Of a stretch of DNA of 64,000 nt, positions 1 to 8,798 are shown in pieces. Origin of the DNA: Tissierella sp. MB52-C2 (GTDB taxonomy: Bacteria > Bacillota > Clostridia > Tissierellales > Tissierellaceae); the NCBI RefSeq assembly GCF_030931715.1, contig NZ_CP133261.1, positions 2,706,643 to 2,770,642 of the forward strand, in the 5' to 3' direction. How positions within the stretch are numbered: the stretch's first letter is position 1; each line of letters begins with the position of its first letter. The notes under the pieces are model-generated. The model worked only from the letters and a program-made list of their open reading frames with translations, did not search any database and was not told the DNA's origin. Made by a program: the position numbers and the translations under genes.

Positions 1-121
1 TTTGCCCTGTATCAAATAATATCTTCTTTCCATCCACCTCTATATATATTGATAATCCATATTCTGTATATAACTCTTCCCTATCCCCAGGTTTATTTTC
101 AATTAATGTAGCCATTTTCAT
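1..121 (-). CDS. MBL-fold metallo-hydrolase, N-terminal part
   Basis: Only the first 40 codons are in the window; the gene runs off the left edge. The visible protein starts MKMATLIENKPG and ends with a GKKILFDTGQ segment, the usual opening of small metallo-beta-lactamase-fold hydrolases related to the dihydropterin/MJ0936-type group (family knowledge). The ATG at 121 is preceded by AGAGGTG, six bases upstream. The metal-binding HxHxDH motif would lie outside the window, so the substrate cannot be assigned. Confidence 0.6.
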   Translation of the reverse strand, partial: MKMATLIENKPGDREELYTEYGLSIYIEVDGKKILFDTGQ

Positions 122-210
122 CCTATTCACCTCTTATATGATTATTACCCTTAGATATAAATTTAATCTTCAATTTAATTATACCCTTATAAACTATCTA
201 TCATAAAGAC

Positions 211-261
211 AAAAAGGAGCATTTCATAACTGATTAATCAGTTATGAAATGCCCTTTTTAT
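211..261 (-). terminator. Rho-independent terminator after ppdK
   Basis: A 17-bp perfect palindromic stem centred on TGATTAATCA is flanked by A-rich and T-rich tracts. It lies just downstream of the ppdK stop on the minus strand; the same structure could stop transcripts from either side. Confidence 0.85.
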
Positions 262-268
262 ATTAGTT

Positions 269-2899
269 CTATGATCTTGGATAATTTACTTCTGCTTGTG
301 CTGCTGCTAATTTTGCTATTGGTATTCTAAAAGGTGAACAGCTTACATAGTGAAGTCCTATTTGGTGACAGAATTCAACTGAACTTGGTTCTCCACCGTG
401 TTCCCCACATATTCCTAATTTTAAATTCGGATTAGTTTTTCTACCATATTCTATGGCAATCTTCATTAACTTTCCTACACCATCCCTATCAATTGCTTGG
501 AATGGATCTTTTTCAAAGATTCCTTTCTCTACATATTCATTTAAGAATTTACCAGCATCGTCCCTTGAGAATCCAAAGCCCATTTGAGTAAGGTCATTTG
601 TTCCAAAACTAAAGAATTCAGCCTCAGTAGCTATTTCATCAGCAGTTATGGCTGCCCTTGGAACTTCAAGCATTGTACCTATCATATATTTTACTGTATT
701 GTTCCTTTCTTCAAATACAAGATTTATTTCCTTTAATACTTCATCCTTTACATATTTCAATTCATTTATATGTCCGATTAAAGGAATCATAATCTCTGGA
801 TAAATATCTTCATATCCCTTTTCCTTAATATCTATTGCCGCCTCTATTATTGCTCTTACTTGCATTCTATATATCTCAGGATATGTTACTGCCAATCTAC
901 AACCTCTATGACCTAACATTGGGTTAAACTCTGCTAATCCCTCTACCCTATCTTTTAAATCATCAAAACTTACATTCATAGCTTCAGCTAATTCTTTTAT
1001 GTCTTCATCCTTTACAGGTAAAAATTCATGTAGTGGGGGATCTAAAAGTCTTACTGTAACAGGTTTTCCTTCCATAGCTTCATAAAGTTCATAGAAGTCT
1101 TGTCTTTGTACTGGCAGAAGTTCATCTAATGCGGATTTTCTTTCCTCTAAGGTAGTTGCAAGTATCATTTTTCTTACAGACATAACTCTCGTTTCCTCGA
1201 AAAACATATGCTCAGTTCTACAAAGCCCAATACCTTCTGCTCCAAATTCTAGGGCCTGTGCTGCATCCTTTGGATTATCTGCATTGGCTCTAACTCCCAT
1301 TGCCCTTACTTCATCTACCCATCCCATAAATTCTCCAAAGCTTCCACCTAATGTTGGTTGTACCTTCTCTATATCTCCCTTATATACAGTTCCTGTACTA
1401 CCATCTAAAGAAATAAAGTCTCCTTCATTAAAAGTTTGATCTTTGGCTCTCATTACCTTTGTTTCTTCATTAACTCTTATATCACTACATCCTGCAACAC
1501 AACATTTACCCATGCCTCTTGCAACTACTGCAGCATGAGATGTCATACCTCCACGAGCTGTAAGAATACCCTCTGCTGCTACCATACCTTCTATATCCTC
1601 TGGAGAAGTTTCCTGTCTAACTAGTATTGCTCTTTCTCCCCTTGCCTTAGCTTCTACTACGTCCTCTGCATGGAAATAAATCTTACCTGATGCAGCTCCT
1701 GGAGATGCCGCTAACCCCTTAGCTATTATTATAGCTTCCTTTAGAATCGATTCTGCAAAAGTAGGATGTAATAACTGATTTAATTGATTTGGTTCAACTC
1801 TCATAATTGCTTCTTCTTTATTTATTAAACCTTCATGTACTAAATCAACAGCTACCCTAATTCCTGCTTGTGCAGTTCTCTTTCCGTTTCTAGTTTGAAG
1901 GATATAAAGTTTTCCGTTTTCTATTGTGAACTCAATATCTTGCATATCTTTATAATGCTTTTCTAATATATGAGTAATCTTTACAAACTCATCATATACC
2001 TCCGGCATAATATCTTTTAAATGAGATATTTCCTCTGGAGTCCTAATTCCTGCAACTACGTCCTCACCTTGAGCATTTATTAAGTATTCTCCAAATAAGT
2101 GATTTTCTCCAGTTGCCGGATTTCTCGTAAAGGCTACTCCTGTACCTGACGTATCTCCCATATTACCAAATACCATAGACTGAACATTAACAGCTGTTCC
2201 TAGATTATCTGATATATTGTGAAGTCTTCTATATACCTTAGCCCTTGGATTATTCCATGAATCAAATACAGCTTTAATAGAAAGTTCTAGCTGTTTAATA
2301 GGATCCTGAGAGAATTCTTCATTTAATTCATTTAAATAAACTTCCTTATATTTTTCAACTAAAACTTTTAAGTCTTCAGCATTTAAATCTGTATCCTCTA
2401 TGATTCCCTTATTTTCTTTCATCTCTTCAAGTAAAGATTCAAATCTTACCTTTGGAATACCCATAGCTACATCTGAAAACATTTGAATAAATCTTCTATA
2501 ACTATCATAGGCAAATCTTTCATTACCTGTTGAGTTTGCAAGGCCCTTTACTGATATATCATTTAGTCCTAGATTAAGTATAGTATCCATCATTCCTGGC
2601 ATGGAAAAAACAGATCCAGATCTTACAGATACTAGTAATGGATTATTCTCATCAGAAAAACTTTTGCCAATTCTTTTTTCTAGTCCCATTAACTGATGAT
2701 GTATTTCATCTAATAATTCATTCCACAATAGTTTATTCTCATCATAGTAACGAATACATGCAGCTGTAGTAATAGTAAATCCTGAAGGTACAGGAAGACC
2801 AATATTAGTCATCTCAGCTAAATTAGCACCTTTACCTCCAAGTAAACTTTTCATTTCTTTTTTACCCTCACCAAAGCTATAAACATACTTATTTTCCAT
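269..2899 (-). CDS. ppdK: Pyruvate, phosphate dikinase
   Basis: This 876-residue cytoplasmic enzyme interconverts pyruvate, ATP and Pi with PEP, AMP and PPi. Its length matches the family. The N-terminal ATP-grasp domain begins with GGKGANLAEM. The central phosphohistidine domain has GGMTSHAAVVARG with the catalytic His at residue 455, and the C-terminal PEP-binding TIM barrel ends with GICGEHGGEP, placing the catalytic Cys at residue 831; both positions equal those of the well-studied Clostridium symbiosum enzyme. AAAGGAG precedes the ATG. The gene for its regulatory kinase/phosphorylase lies 21 bp upstream on the same strand, so the pair is probably cotranscribed. In anaerobes the enzyme serves PPi-linked glycolysis or PEP synthesis. 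Confidence 0.98.
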   Translation of the reverse strand: MENKYVYSFGEGKKEMKSLLGGKGANLAEMTNIGLPVPSGFTITTAACIRYYDENKLLWNELLDEIHHQLMGLEKRIGKSFSDENNPLLVSVRSGSVFSMPGMMDTILNLGLNDISVKGLANSTGNERFAYDSYRRFIQMFSDVAMGIPKVRFESLLEEMKENKGIIEDTDLNAEDLKVLVEKYKEVYLNELNEEFSQDPIKQLELSIKAVFDSWNNPRAKVYRRLHNISDNLGTAVNVQSMVFGNMGDTSGTGVAFTRNPATGENHLFGEYLINAQGEDVVAGIRTPEEISHLKDIMPEVYDEFVKITHILEKHYKDMQDIEFTIENGKLYILQTRNGKRTAQAGIRVAVDLVHEGLINKEEAIMRVEPNQLNQLLHPTFAESILKEAIIIAKGLAASPGAASGKIYFHAEDVVEAKARGERAILVRQETSPEDIEGMVAAEGILTARGGMTSHAAVVARGMGKCCVAGCSDIRVNEETKVMRAKDQTFNEGDFISLDGSTGTVYKGDIEKVQPTLGGSFGEFMGWVDEVRAMGVRANADNPKDAAQALEFGAEGIGLCRTEHMFFEETRVMSVRKMILATTLEERKSALDELLPVQRQDFYELYEAMEGKPVTVRLLDPPLHEFLPVKDEDIKELAEAMNVSFDDLKDRVEGLAEFNPMLGHRGCRLAVTYPEIYRMQVRAIIEAAIDIKEKGYEDIYPEIMIPLIGHINELKYVKDEVLKEINLVFEERNNTVKYMIGTMLEVPRAAITADEIATEAEFFSFGTNDLTQMGFGFSRDDAGKFLNEYVEKGIFEKDPFQAIDRDGVGKLMKIAIEYGRKTNPNLKLGICGEHGGEPSSVEFCHQIGLHYVSCSPFRIPIAKLAAAQAEVNYPRS

Positions 2900-2920
2900 T
2901 TCTTAATCTCCTTTCAATTT

Positions 2921-3730
2921 TTATTCACTAAAGCTTATACCATTTTTTCTAAGTAATGATAGTACTATTTCTGATGTTTCTTCTATTGCCCTATTTGATA
3001 CATCTATAATTGGACATCCAATTTTTTTCATGATTTTATCAGCATATTCTAATTCATCTAATATCCTACCTAAGCTTGCATAGCTAGAGCCACTAGATAG
3101 GCCTAAGGATTTCAACCGCTCTTCTCTTATTTCATTTAATTTTTCAGGAGAATTTGTAAGCCCTATGACTTTTTTTGCAGATATATTAAATAATTCTTTA
3201 GGTGGATTTACTTCTATTACTAAAGGAATATTTGCCACCTTTAAATTTCTATTGGCTAAGTACATACTAAGAGGTGTTTTTGATGTTCTAGATACTCCTA
3301 CTAATACTATATCTGCCTCTACTACTCCCCTAGGATCTTTTCCATCATCATACTTTACAGCAAACTCAATGGCTGCTACCCTCTTGAAATACGTCTCATC
3401 TAATCTTCTTATAACTCCAGGTTCCCTTGTAGGTTCAATATTTAATGTTTGGCTAATGACATTTATTAGGGGGCTAATTAAATCTACAGTTAATAGACCT
3501 GTGTTCCTCGAATATTCCTTTATGAATTCAATTAATCTTTCATCAACTAAAGTATAAATTAAAATTGAATTTTTTATGAGAGAGGCCTCTTGAAGAACTC
3601 CCCTTAATACATCTAAGTCTTGGACATAGGAGAATCTTTTGATTTCGTAATTATCTGTTTTAAACTGAGACATGGCAGCCCTAGTTACTAGTGCACCAGT
3701 TTCCCCTAATGAGTCTGACACAATAAACAT
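2921..3730 (-). CDS. Pyruvate phosphate dikinase regulatory protein (bifunctional kinase/pyrophosphorylase)
   Basis: This DUF299/YqfL-family protein switches PPDK off by ADP-dependent threonine phosphorylation and on again by Pi-dependent dephosphorylation (family knowledge). It opens with MFIVSDSLGETG and carries the P-loop GVSRTSKT at residues 145-152. I chose the internal ATG at 3730 because GGAAGG lies seven bases upstream and the resulting 269 residues match the family; an in-frame ATG at 3808 has no ribosome site. Adjacency to ppdK fits its target. A perfect 11-bp inverted repeat lies in the leader. Confidence 0.93.
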   Translation of the reverse strand: MFIVSDSLGETGALVTRAAMSQFKTDNYEIKRFSYVQDLDVLRGVLQEASLIKNSILIYTLVDERLIEFIKEYSRNTGLLTVDLISPLINVISQTLNIEPTREPGVIRRLDETYFKRVAAIEFAVKYDDGKDPRGVVEADIVLVGVSRTSKTPLSMYLANRNLKVANIPLVIEVNPPKELFNISAKKVIGLTNSPEKLNEIREERLKSLGLSSGSSYASLGRILDELEYADKIMKKIGCPIIDVSNRAIEETSEIVLSLLRKNGISFSE

Positions 3731-3767
3731 TTTAAGTCCTTCCAATTTTTCCTCTCCCTTCAATAAT

Positions 3768-3794
3768 GTCATACTATATGTTTTATAGTATGAC
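3768..3794 (-). promoter_or_regulatory. Perfect 11-bp inverted repeat in ppdK-operon leader
   Basis: GTCATACTATA and its exact reverse complement are separated by five bases, 38 bp upstream of the regulator's start codon. It could be a repressor operator or an RNA hairpin. It does not fit the published CcpN box as I remember it, so no regulator is named. Confidence 0.5.
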
Positions 3795-3861
3795 GCATTG
3801 CCTAACATGTCAATAAAAATTTAAAAATATTTTTCATTTATTTATTGTTATATCTATAAAA

Positions 3862-3901
3862 TAAACCTTATGCTAACTATTCCCAGTTGTCATAAGGTTT
3901 A
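3862..3901 (-). terminator. Probable terminator after the EamA transporter
   Basis: TAAACCTTATG and CATAAGGTTTA form an 11-bp stem with an 18-base loop downstream of the transporter stop. On the minus strand it is followed by a T-rich run. Confidence 0.6.
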
Positions 3902-3935
3902 TGAATTGGATTATTAAGTTATATTTTATTACAAT

Positions 3936-4874
3936 CTAAACTTCATCTCCACTATCTTCCTTAGAAATTCTCTTTCCATCAAATAAATTTGTACCTATAA
4001 CTCCAACTATAATGAGAATTGAACCTATTATATGGTAATAAAATATTTCTTCCTTTAAAAAAACAACACCTGCTACTATGGATATAACTGTTGCCAAGTT
4101 AGCAAATACACTCATTTTAGAAGACTCAATTTTGGATAGGACATAGTTTGTTAAAAATGAAGTTCCAGATGATGACAGTACTCCAAGATATAATACAGAT
4201 ATAATAAATCTAAATTCTTTCAGTGGAGTAAGGAAACTTCCTATACTCCCATTTATTAAATGCTGTGATATGGCCAAAATATTAAAGGATATAAAGCTAA
4301 TTCCAATCATTATATAGCCCAGTTGTATACCAGAAAAGTTCTGTGTAAGCTTTCTAGCCATTACGCTATATATTGCAAAGGATATGACTGATATCAATAA
4401 AAATGCTATACCTTTCATACTATTAAATTCAAAAGAAGATCCTTTTTTAAATGTTATATAAATCACTCCAAATACAGATAGTAAAATAGATATCTTTTGA
4501 AGAATTGTAGCCTTCTCTTTTAAAAAATATGAGGCCAAAATCATTGTGAATACTGGACCTACAGCTAATAATATACCTGCTTCAGCAGATGGAGTATATT
4601 TAAGTCCAAATACTTGAAATCCAAAAAATGATAAAGGGTAGAAAAGAGTCATAGGAAGTACCTTTTTTATCATTTCCTTATTAATATCTACTTTAACTTT
4701 TTTAAATAAGACGGGTAATAAAATAGCTAAAAAAGCTGCCGTAAATCTATAGGCTAATAAATCAATAGGATTACTATATTCCAAACCTATTTTACCAAAT
4801 AAAAAGGATAATCCTGTAATAATAGAATACATAATAGCTGCAAAATACACTTTATTAATTTTATTTTGTTCCAA
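3936..4874 (-). CDS. EamA/DMT-family transporter
   Basis: This 312-residue, very hydrophobic protein shows about ten membrane segments arranged as two repeated halves, the plan of the drug/metabolite transporter superfamily (RhaT/YdcZ/EamA type). Charged hairpins such as LFKKVKVDINKEMIKK separate the segments, and the tail after the last helix is charged and cytoplasmic. The start is a TTG codon at 4874 with AAGGAG seven bases upstream. Such proteins usually export amino acids or metabolites, but the substrate cannot be read from the sequence. It appears to be transcribed alone. Confidence 0.85.
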   Translation of the reverse strand: MEQNKINKVYFAAIMYSIITGLSFLFGKIGLEYSNPIDLLAYRFTAAFLAILLPVLFKKVKVDINKEMIKKVLPMTLFYPLSFFGFQVFGLKYTPSAEAGILLAVGPVFTMILASYFLKEKATILQKISILLSVFGVIYITFKKGSSFEFNSMKGIAFLLISVISFAIYSVMARKLTQNFSGIQLGYIMIGISFISFNILAISQHLINGSIGSFLTPLKEFRFIISVLYLGVLSSSGTSFLTNYVLSKIESSKMSVFANLATVISIVAGVVFLKEEIFYYHIIGSILIIVGVIGTNLFDGKRISKEDSGDEV

Positions 4875-4988
4875 AGTATCACTCCTTAATCTACGTTATT
4901 AATAGTATGTGACTGTCTTTTATCTTTTTATAATTAAGATCCTCATAATTTAAACAATTACCCTTCCATATGTATCCACATTTTACAT

Positions 4989-5018
4989 GACATATATAAT
5001 TGTAGTTTACCTATACTA
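4989..5018 (+). promoter_or_regulatory. Possible forespore (sigma-G type) promoter of the SASP gene
   Basis: GACATAT and CTATACTA are spaced 15 bases apart, starting about 60 bp before the SASP ATG. This resembles sigma-G elements (CATACTA-like -10). The assignment is tentative and rests partly on the function of the downstream gene. Confidence 0.35.
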
Positions 5019-5049
5019 ATTATGAAATATAAATTTAGGAGGAAATATT

Positions 5050-5241
5050 ATGAAAGCCCATAAAGCACAAGAAATATTAAAGGGAAATGTAAACCATGAA
5101 GTGACATATAAAGATAAATTAGTATGGCTAGAACATATAGATGTAGAAAACCAAAAAGCATTAGTTTCAGTAATAGCTACTGGTGAAAAAATGCAAGTTC
5201 CTGTAAATGAATTAAATAGCCAGGGACTTGAATTAAAATAA
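5050..5241 (+). CDS. sspH: H-type small acid-soluble spore protein
   Basis: The 63-residue protein begins MKAHKAQEIL and has the family pattern VTYKDKLVWLEHID followed by a closing VPVNELN, as in the SspH family of DNA-binding spore-core proteins. AGGAGG lies seven bases before the ATG. It is monocistronic, with a possible forespore promoter upstream and a hairpin terminator downstream. Its presence is the best evidence in the window that the organism forms endospores. Confidence 0.88.
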   Translation: MKAHKAQEILKGNVNHEVTYKDKLVWLEHIDVENQKALVSVIATGEKMQVPVNELNSQGLELK

Positions 5242-5250
5242 AGATATAAT

Positions 5251-5299
5251 TCTCTTTTCTGGAAAGAATCAAATATGACTCAACTAGAAAAGAGATTTT
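5251..5299 (+). terminator. Terminator after sspH-like gene
   Basis: TCTCTTTTCT and AGAAAAGAGA form a 10-bp stem followed by TTTTGATT. It overlaps the 3' side of the converging ccsA remnant. Confidence 0.6.
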
Positions 5300-5307
5300 G
5301 ATTCATT

Positions 5308-5667
5308 TTACATGACATATGAATGAATACTAGACAATAAGGTATTTACTCCTATATAAGTGAATAGTACACAAATAAATCCAATAACACTAAATAAGGC
5401 AGCCCTTTTACCTCTCCATACCCAGTATCTTCCCCAGGCACTTTCCACCCATATTGCACCTGTTATTATCACTAAAGTTAAAAGAAGAAAACCTAGAGAT
5501 ATGGCCCTATAACTAAGTATATCCTATTTTTCCAGGGAAAGCATATGTTTTTCTATAAACTCATCATTGGAGAACTTATCCCTTAAAAGGTACATGCTAG
5601 ATACTCCATCAGCTACACCGAATAGTGCTAACCCTAAGCCGCCGACTACTAAAATCTTCTTTTTCAT
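5308..5667 (-). pseudogene. Remnant of cytochrome c biogenesis protein CcsA/ResC
   Basis: One reading frame of 120 codons starts at an ATG preceded by GGGAGAG and contains an in-frame TAG at codon 48. After the stop it reads ITGAIWVESAWGRYWVW, the tryptophan-rich WWD-type heme motif of CcsA, then jumps directly to the family's C-terminal block (GKRAALFSVIGF, then FTYIGVN, ending SSIHSY). The segment that normally follows the WWD motif (DPKETW and one membrane helix) is missing. So the gene has lost its N-terminal two thirds, an internal part, and has a nonsense codon. No other system II cytochrome c gene is visible. Confidence 0.75.
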
Positions 5668-5905
5668 CGTTCTCTCCCTTCTTTGATATTTTTTAATTAT
5701 AAATATTATATTAATACCTATAATTCATAAATATTAATAATACTAGTTAAATATAGTTTAACTTTTTGACCATAATTTATCAATGACAGTATAGTTTGAT
5801 AAATACATGTTTATTTAAAATTTAATAATCTTTCTATAGCAAAATATCAAGTTTCAAGTTACAATATACTAGGTTATAATTTAAACTTAAAATGGGGTGT
5901 ACATA

Positions 5906-7297
5906 ATGAATATAAAGACTAAAAAGTATTTAATAGATACATTTAAAGTTGCAATCCCGAGTATTATCGAACATGTGGCCAATGTTATAGTAGGATTTGC
6001 AGATACTATCATGGTAGCTACTTTAGGTACTGTTGCCACTGCTGCTGTAGGTATTAACTCTACAATAACTTGGCTTGTTATGGCGTTTTCCACTTTGTTT
6101 GCTGTAGGTACTACTGTACAAGTTGCTCAGAGTATTGGTGCTAATAATTATAAACGGGCTGAAAGAGCAGCCATTAACGGGTTATCCAGTGGCCTAATTT
6201 TATTTTCCTCTCTTTTTATACTGCTATTTACCCTGTCAGGTTATATACCTAAGTTTCTTGGAGCTGATGTTGAAATTCTTCAGGGTGCAGTTACCTATTT
6301 GAGAATTTGGACTCTGGCAATTATTCCAATGTTATTAGGTAGAGTTGCATCTAGTATATTAAGAGGAATTGGAAATACAAAGATTCCTATGGTAGTTGCA
6401 TTCTTTGTAAATATCTTAAATATAATTGGAAACTTTTTTCTTATTTATAAAACAAGATTAATAAATATCCCTCTAACAAATATTAATATTAAAATATGGG
6501 GTGCTGGTCTTGGAGTTACTGGAGCTGCCATATCCACATCACTATCTAATGCTCTAGGTGGATTTATTATGATTTATTTGTTATTTAATGGTTCTCAAGT
6601 GATTAAACTAGAATTAAAAGACTTATTTAAGTTTGAGAAAGTATTGCAAAAACATATATTTAAAACTGGAGCTCCTGCTACTGGCCAAGACTTAGTTACT
6701 AATTTCGGACAAGTTCTATATCAAAAAATGGTAGCTAGCCTAGGCACAATACAAATTGCTGCTCACCACTTAGCTACAACAGCTGAATCCATATCCTATA
6801 TGCCCGCATCCGGATTTTCAGTAGCAGCAACTACATTAGTTGCCCAGTCTTTAGGAGCAGGAAAGAAAGAAGATGCAGAAGGACTTGGTAGAGTTTGCTT
6901 TTTATTATCTCTCTTAGCTGGTACATTTAGTGGAATTATGTTATATGTCTTTCCGAGACAATTAATGTCCTTATTTTCCGGAGACTTGGCAGTAATAGAA
7001 GAAGGAATTGGAGCCCTTAGAATAATTGCCTTTATACAGCCTGTATTCAGTGCTACAATAGTTCTTACAGGAGTCTTAAGAGGTGCTGGAGATACAAAGA
7101 TTCCCCTATATGCTGCAATAGGCGGTATGTGGTTTGTTAGACTTATTTCTGCTTATATCTTTATTAATATATTTCATTTAGGGTTAAAGGGAGCTTGGCT
7201 AGGAATGTTAATGGATTTAGGCTCAAGATTTTTAATTGTATTCTATAGATATAATAAAAAAGATTGGCTAAATGCAGAAGTAGTGGTAGATGATTAA
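5906..7297 (+). CDS. MATE-family multidrug/cation efflux transporter
   Basis: This integral membrane protein of 463 residues has about twelve helices in two similar halves, typical of MATE (NorM/DinF) antiporters that use Na+ or H+ gradients to expel cationic compounds. Both halves carry the recurrent SILRGIGNTKIPM and VLRGAGDTKIPL signatures. I chose the ATG at 5906 because GGGGTG lies six bases upstream; a GTG three codons earlier overlaps that site. It is monocistronic and ends at a strong bidirectional terminator. The substrate is unknown. Confidence 0.93.
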   Translation: MNIKTKKYLIDTFKVAIPSIIEHVANVIVGFADTIMVATLGTVATAAVGINSTITWLVMAFSTLFAVGTTVQVAQSIGANNYKRAERAAINGLSSGLILFSSLFILLFTLSGYIPKFLGADVEILQGAVTYLRIWTLAIIPMLLGRVASSILRGIGNTKIPMVVAFFVNILNIIGNFFLIYKTRLINIPLTNINIKIWGAGLGVTGAAISTSLSNALGGFIMIYLLFNGSQVIKLELKDLFKFEKVLQKHIFKTGAPATGQDLVTNFGQVLYQKMVASLGTIQIAAHHLATTAESISYMPASGFSVAATTLVAQSLGAGKKEDAEGLGRVCFLLSLLAGTFSGIMLYVFPRQLMSLFSGDLAVIEEGIGALRIIAFIQPVFSATIVLTGVLRGAGDTKIPLYAAIGGMWFVRLISAYIFINIFHLGLKGAWLGMLMDLGSRFLIVFYRYNKKDWLNAEVVVDD

Positions 7298-7335
7298 TAC
7301 AAAAAAATGGTGTCCCAGGATACCATTTTTTTGTA
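7298..7335. terminator. Bidirectional terminator between converging genes
   Basis: TACAAAAAAATGGT pairs with ACCATTTTTTTGTA around a 10-base loop. A and T tracts on both sides allow it to end both the MATE gene and the converging glycosyltransferase. Confidence 0.9.
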
Positions 7336-7394
7336 TTATTTTATACTACCTAAAATATACTTAAGATCTTTGTAGAATCATTCTAAGACTTTCA

Positions 7395-8609
7395 TTACAT
7401 CATAGAACTTATAATATCGTTCATATTATCAACTAATCCTTCCCAAGAAAAAGATCTTATTTTATCTTTCACCTCTTTATGTAACTCCCTTTTTTCTCTT
7501 ACCTTTTCAATTTGGCATAATATATCTTTTTTCAGATTTTCTTTAAACTCTGGTAAGTCCTCTTTAACAGGTTTATCTATATCATATATTCTAGGCAATG
7601 GAACATATTTAATTATACCTGACTCCTTTATTTCTTCTCCTAAAAGTGTCATTAGAGCCTCTATTTCTGTAGTAACTACATATAACCCACAGGCTAAACT
7701 TTCTATGGCCATAAGACCTAAACCCTCATAATAAGAAGGCATTAGGAATATGTCTTTCTCTCTTAATTCATTCCCTAAAGCCACTTGGTCTTTTACATTA
7801 TATACTTTTATACTACTATCATTTTTAATATATTCTTCTATCTTTCTCTTATTTTCATCATCAGGACTTCCTATAATATCTAAAGTCAAATCCTCTAGAT
7901 CTAAAGATTTGTAAACCTCTATAAGTTCATAAATCCCTTTAGATGGGTCTATTTTTGCACAGAATACTAATCTGGTTTTATCAGTATAAGACTTTTCTTT
8001 TGGAGGATAGAAAATATTTTGATCAAATCCTCCTCCTACGGCAATTATCTTGTCTCTGTTAATACCATATGTTTTTACTATTTCATCTTTTTGCTGTTCA
8101 GAAGCTGAAAATATACAGTCTAACTCATGTATTCTATTTACATACTTGTCCTTAATATGAGGATTCATTTTAGCTTGTCTCAAATCTGTATTGTGACACA
8201 ATCCAATGATCTTTGTATCTGGAAATACTTCACTAACTAAAGATGTCAGAATCCATAGATGATGTGAAAATATAATATCTGGATTAAATTCTTCTTTTGC
8301 TTTTTCTAATCTCTTTCTAAAGGCATTTTTCCAAATATCCATCATATCTTCAGTCATAGATGAATATAAAGTGTTTTCATAGGGCATAACATCACTCATT
8401 CCAGCTATGGGAAATGATATTTCTTCACTTTTAAAAACCACAGGATATTGATCCTTGTCATCTAAAATCTCCCATAAATATTCATCTTGATATCCAAAAA
8501 TAGATTTTTGTTCATAGTTATATTTTTTAAATGCTTCTATCATATTAGAGTAATATACTCCTGAACCTGTCCTTGATGGTAACTGTGCTATAACATGTAG
8601 TATTTTCAT
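7395..8609 (-). CDS. GT4-family glycosyltransferase (GT-B fold)
   Basis: The protein (404 residues from the preferred start) begins MKILHVIAQLPSRTGSGVY, a typical GT-B N-terminus with a GSG loop. Its C-terminal half contains FLMPSYYEGLGLMAIESLACG, the E-x7-E nucleotide-sugar signature of GT4 retaining transferases. The in-frame ATG at 8624 has no ribosome site, whereas the one at 8609 has GGAAAAG upstream. It stands alone between converging MATE and diverging truA, so the acceptor (glycolipid, teichoic or surface polysaccharide) cannot be inferred. Confidence 0.88.
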   Translation of the reverse strand: MKILHVIAQLPSRTGSGVYYSNMIEAFKKYNYEQKSIFGYQDEYLWEILDDKDQYPVVFKSEEISFPIAGMSDVMPYENTLYSSMTEDMMDIWKNAFRKRLEKAKEEFNPDIIFSHHLWILTSLVSEVFPDTKIIGLCHNTDLRQAKMNPHIKDKYVNRIHELDCIFSASEQQKDEIVKTYGINRDKIIAVGGGFDQNIFYPPKEKSYTDKTRLVFCAKIDPSKGIYELIEVYKSLDLEDLTLDIIGSPDDENKRKIEEYIKNDSSIKVYNVKDQVALGNELREKDIFLMPSYYEGLGLMAIESLACGLYVVTTEIEALMTLLGEEIKESGIIKYVPLPRIYDIDKPVKEDLPEFKENLKKDILCQIEKVREKRELHKEVKDKIRSFSWEGLVDNMNDIISSMM

Positions 8610-8740
8610 ATCTATCTTTTCCATTTCTATATATATTTTGTTTCATTGATTTATGGCCTATCTTTGTTGGATAAATTATTAACTTACTATAATATACCCA
8701 TATAATTTCACATAACCCAAATTCAAAATTTTTATTAAGA

Positions 8741-8770
8741 TTTACAATGATTAATCTTTTATGATATTAT
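8741..8770 (+). promoter_or_regulatory. Sigma-A type promoter of truA
   Basis: TTTACA and TATTAT are separated by 18 bases, about 30 bp upstream of the truA start. Confidence 0.5.
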
Positions 8771-8798
8771 ATTTGTACTAAATATAGTGAGGGATAAA

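Noticed and set aside
1436-1624. Plus-strand cysteine-rich frame opposite ppdK
   Set aside because: It is antisense to the conserved phosphohistidine domain and has no ribosome site.
5775-5804. 8-bp inverted repeat upstream of the MATE gene as operator
   Set aside because: It is short, AT-rich and 100 bp from the start codon; chance is likely.
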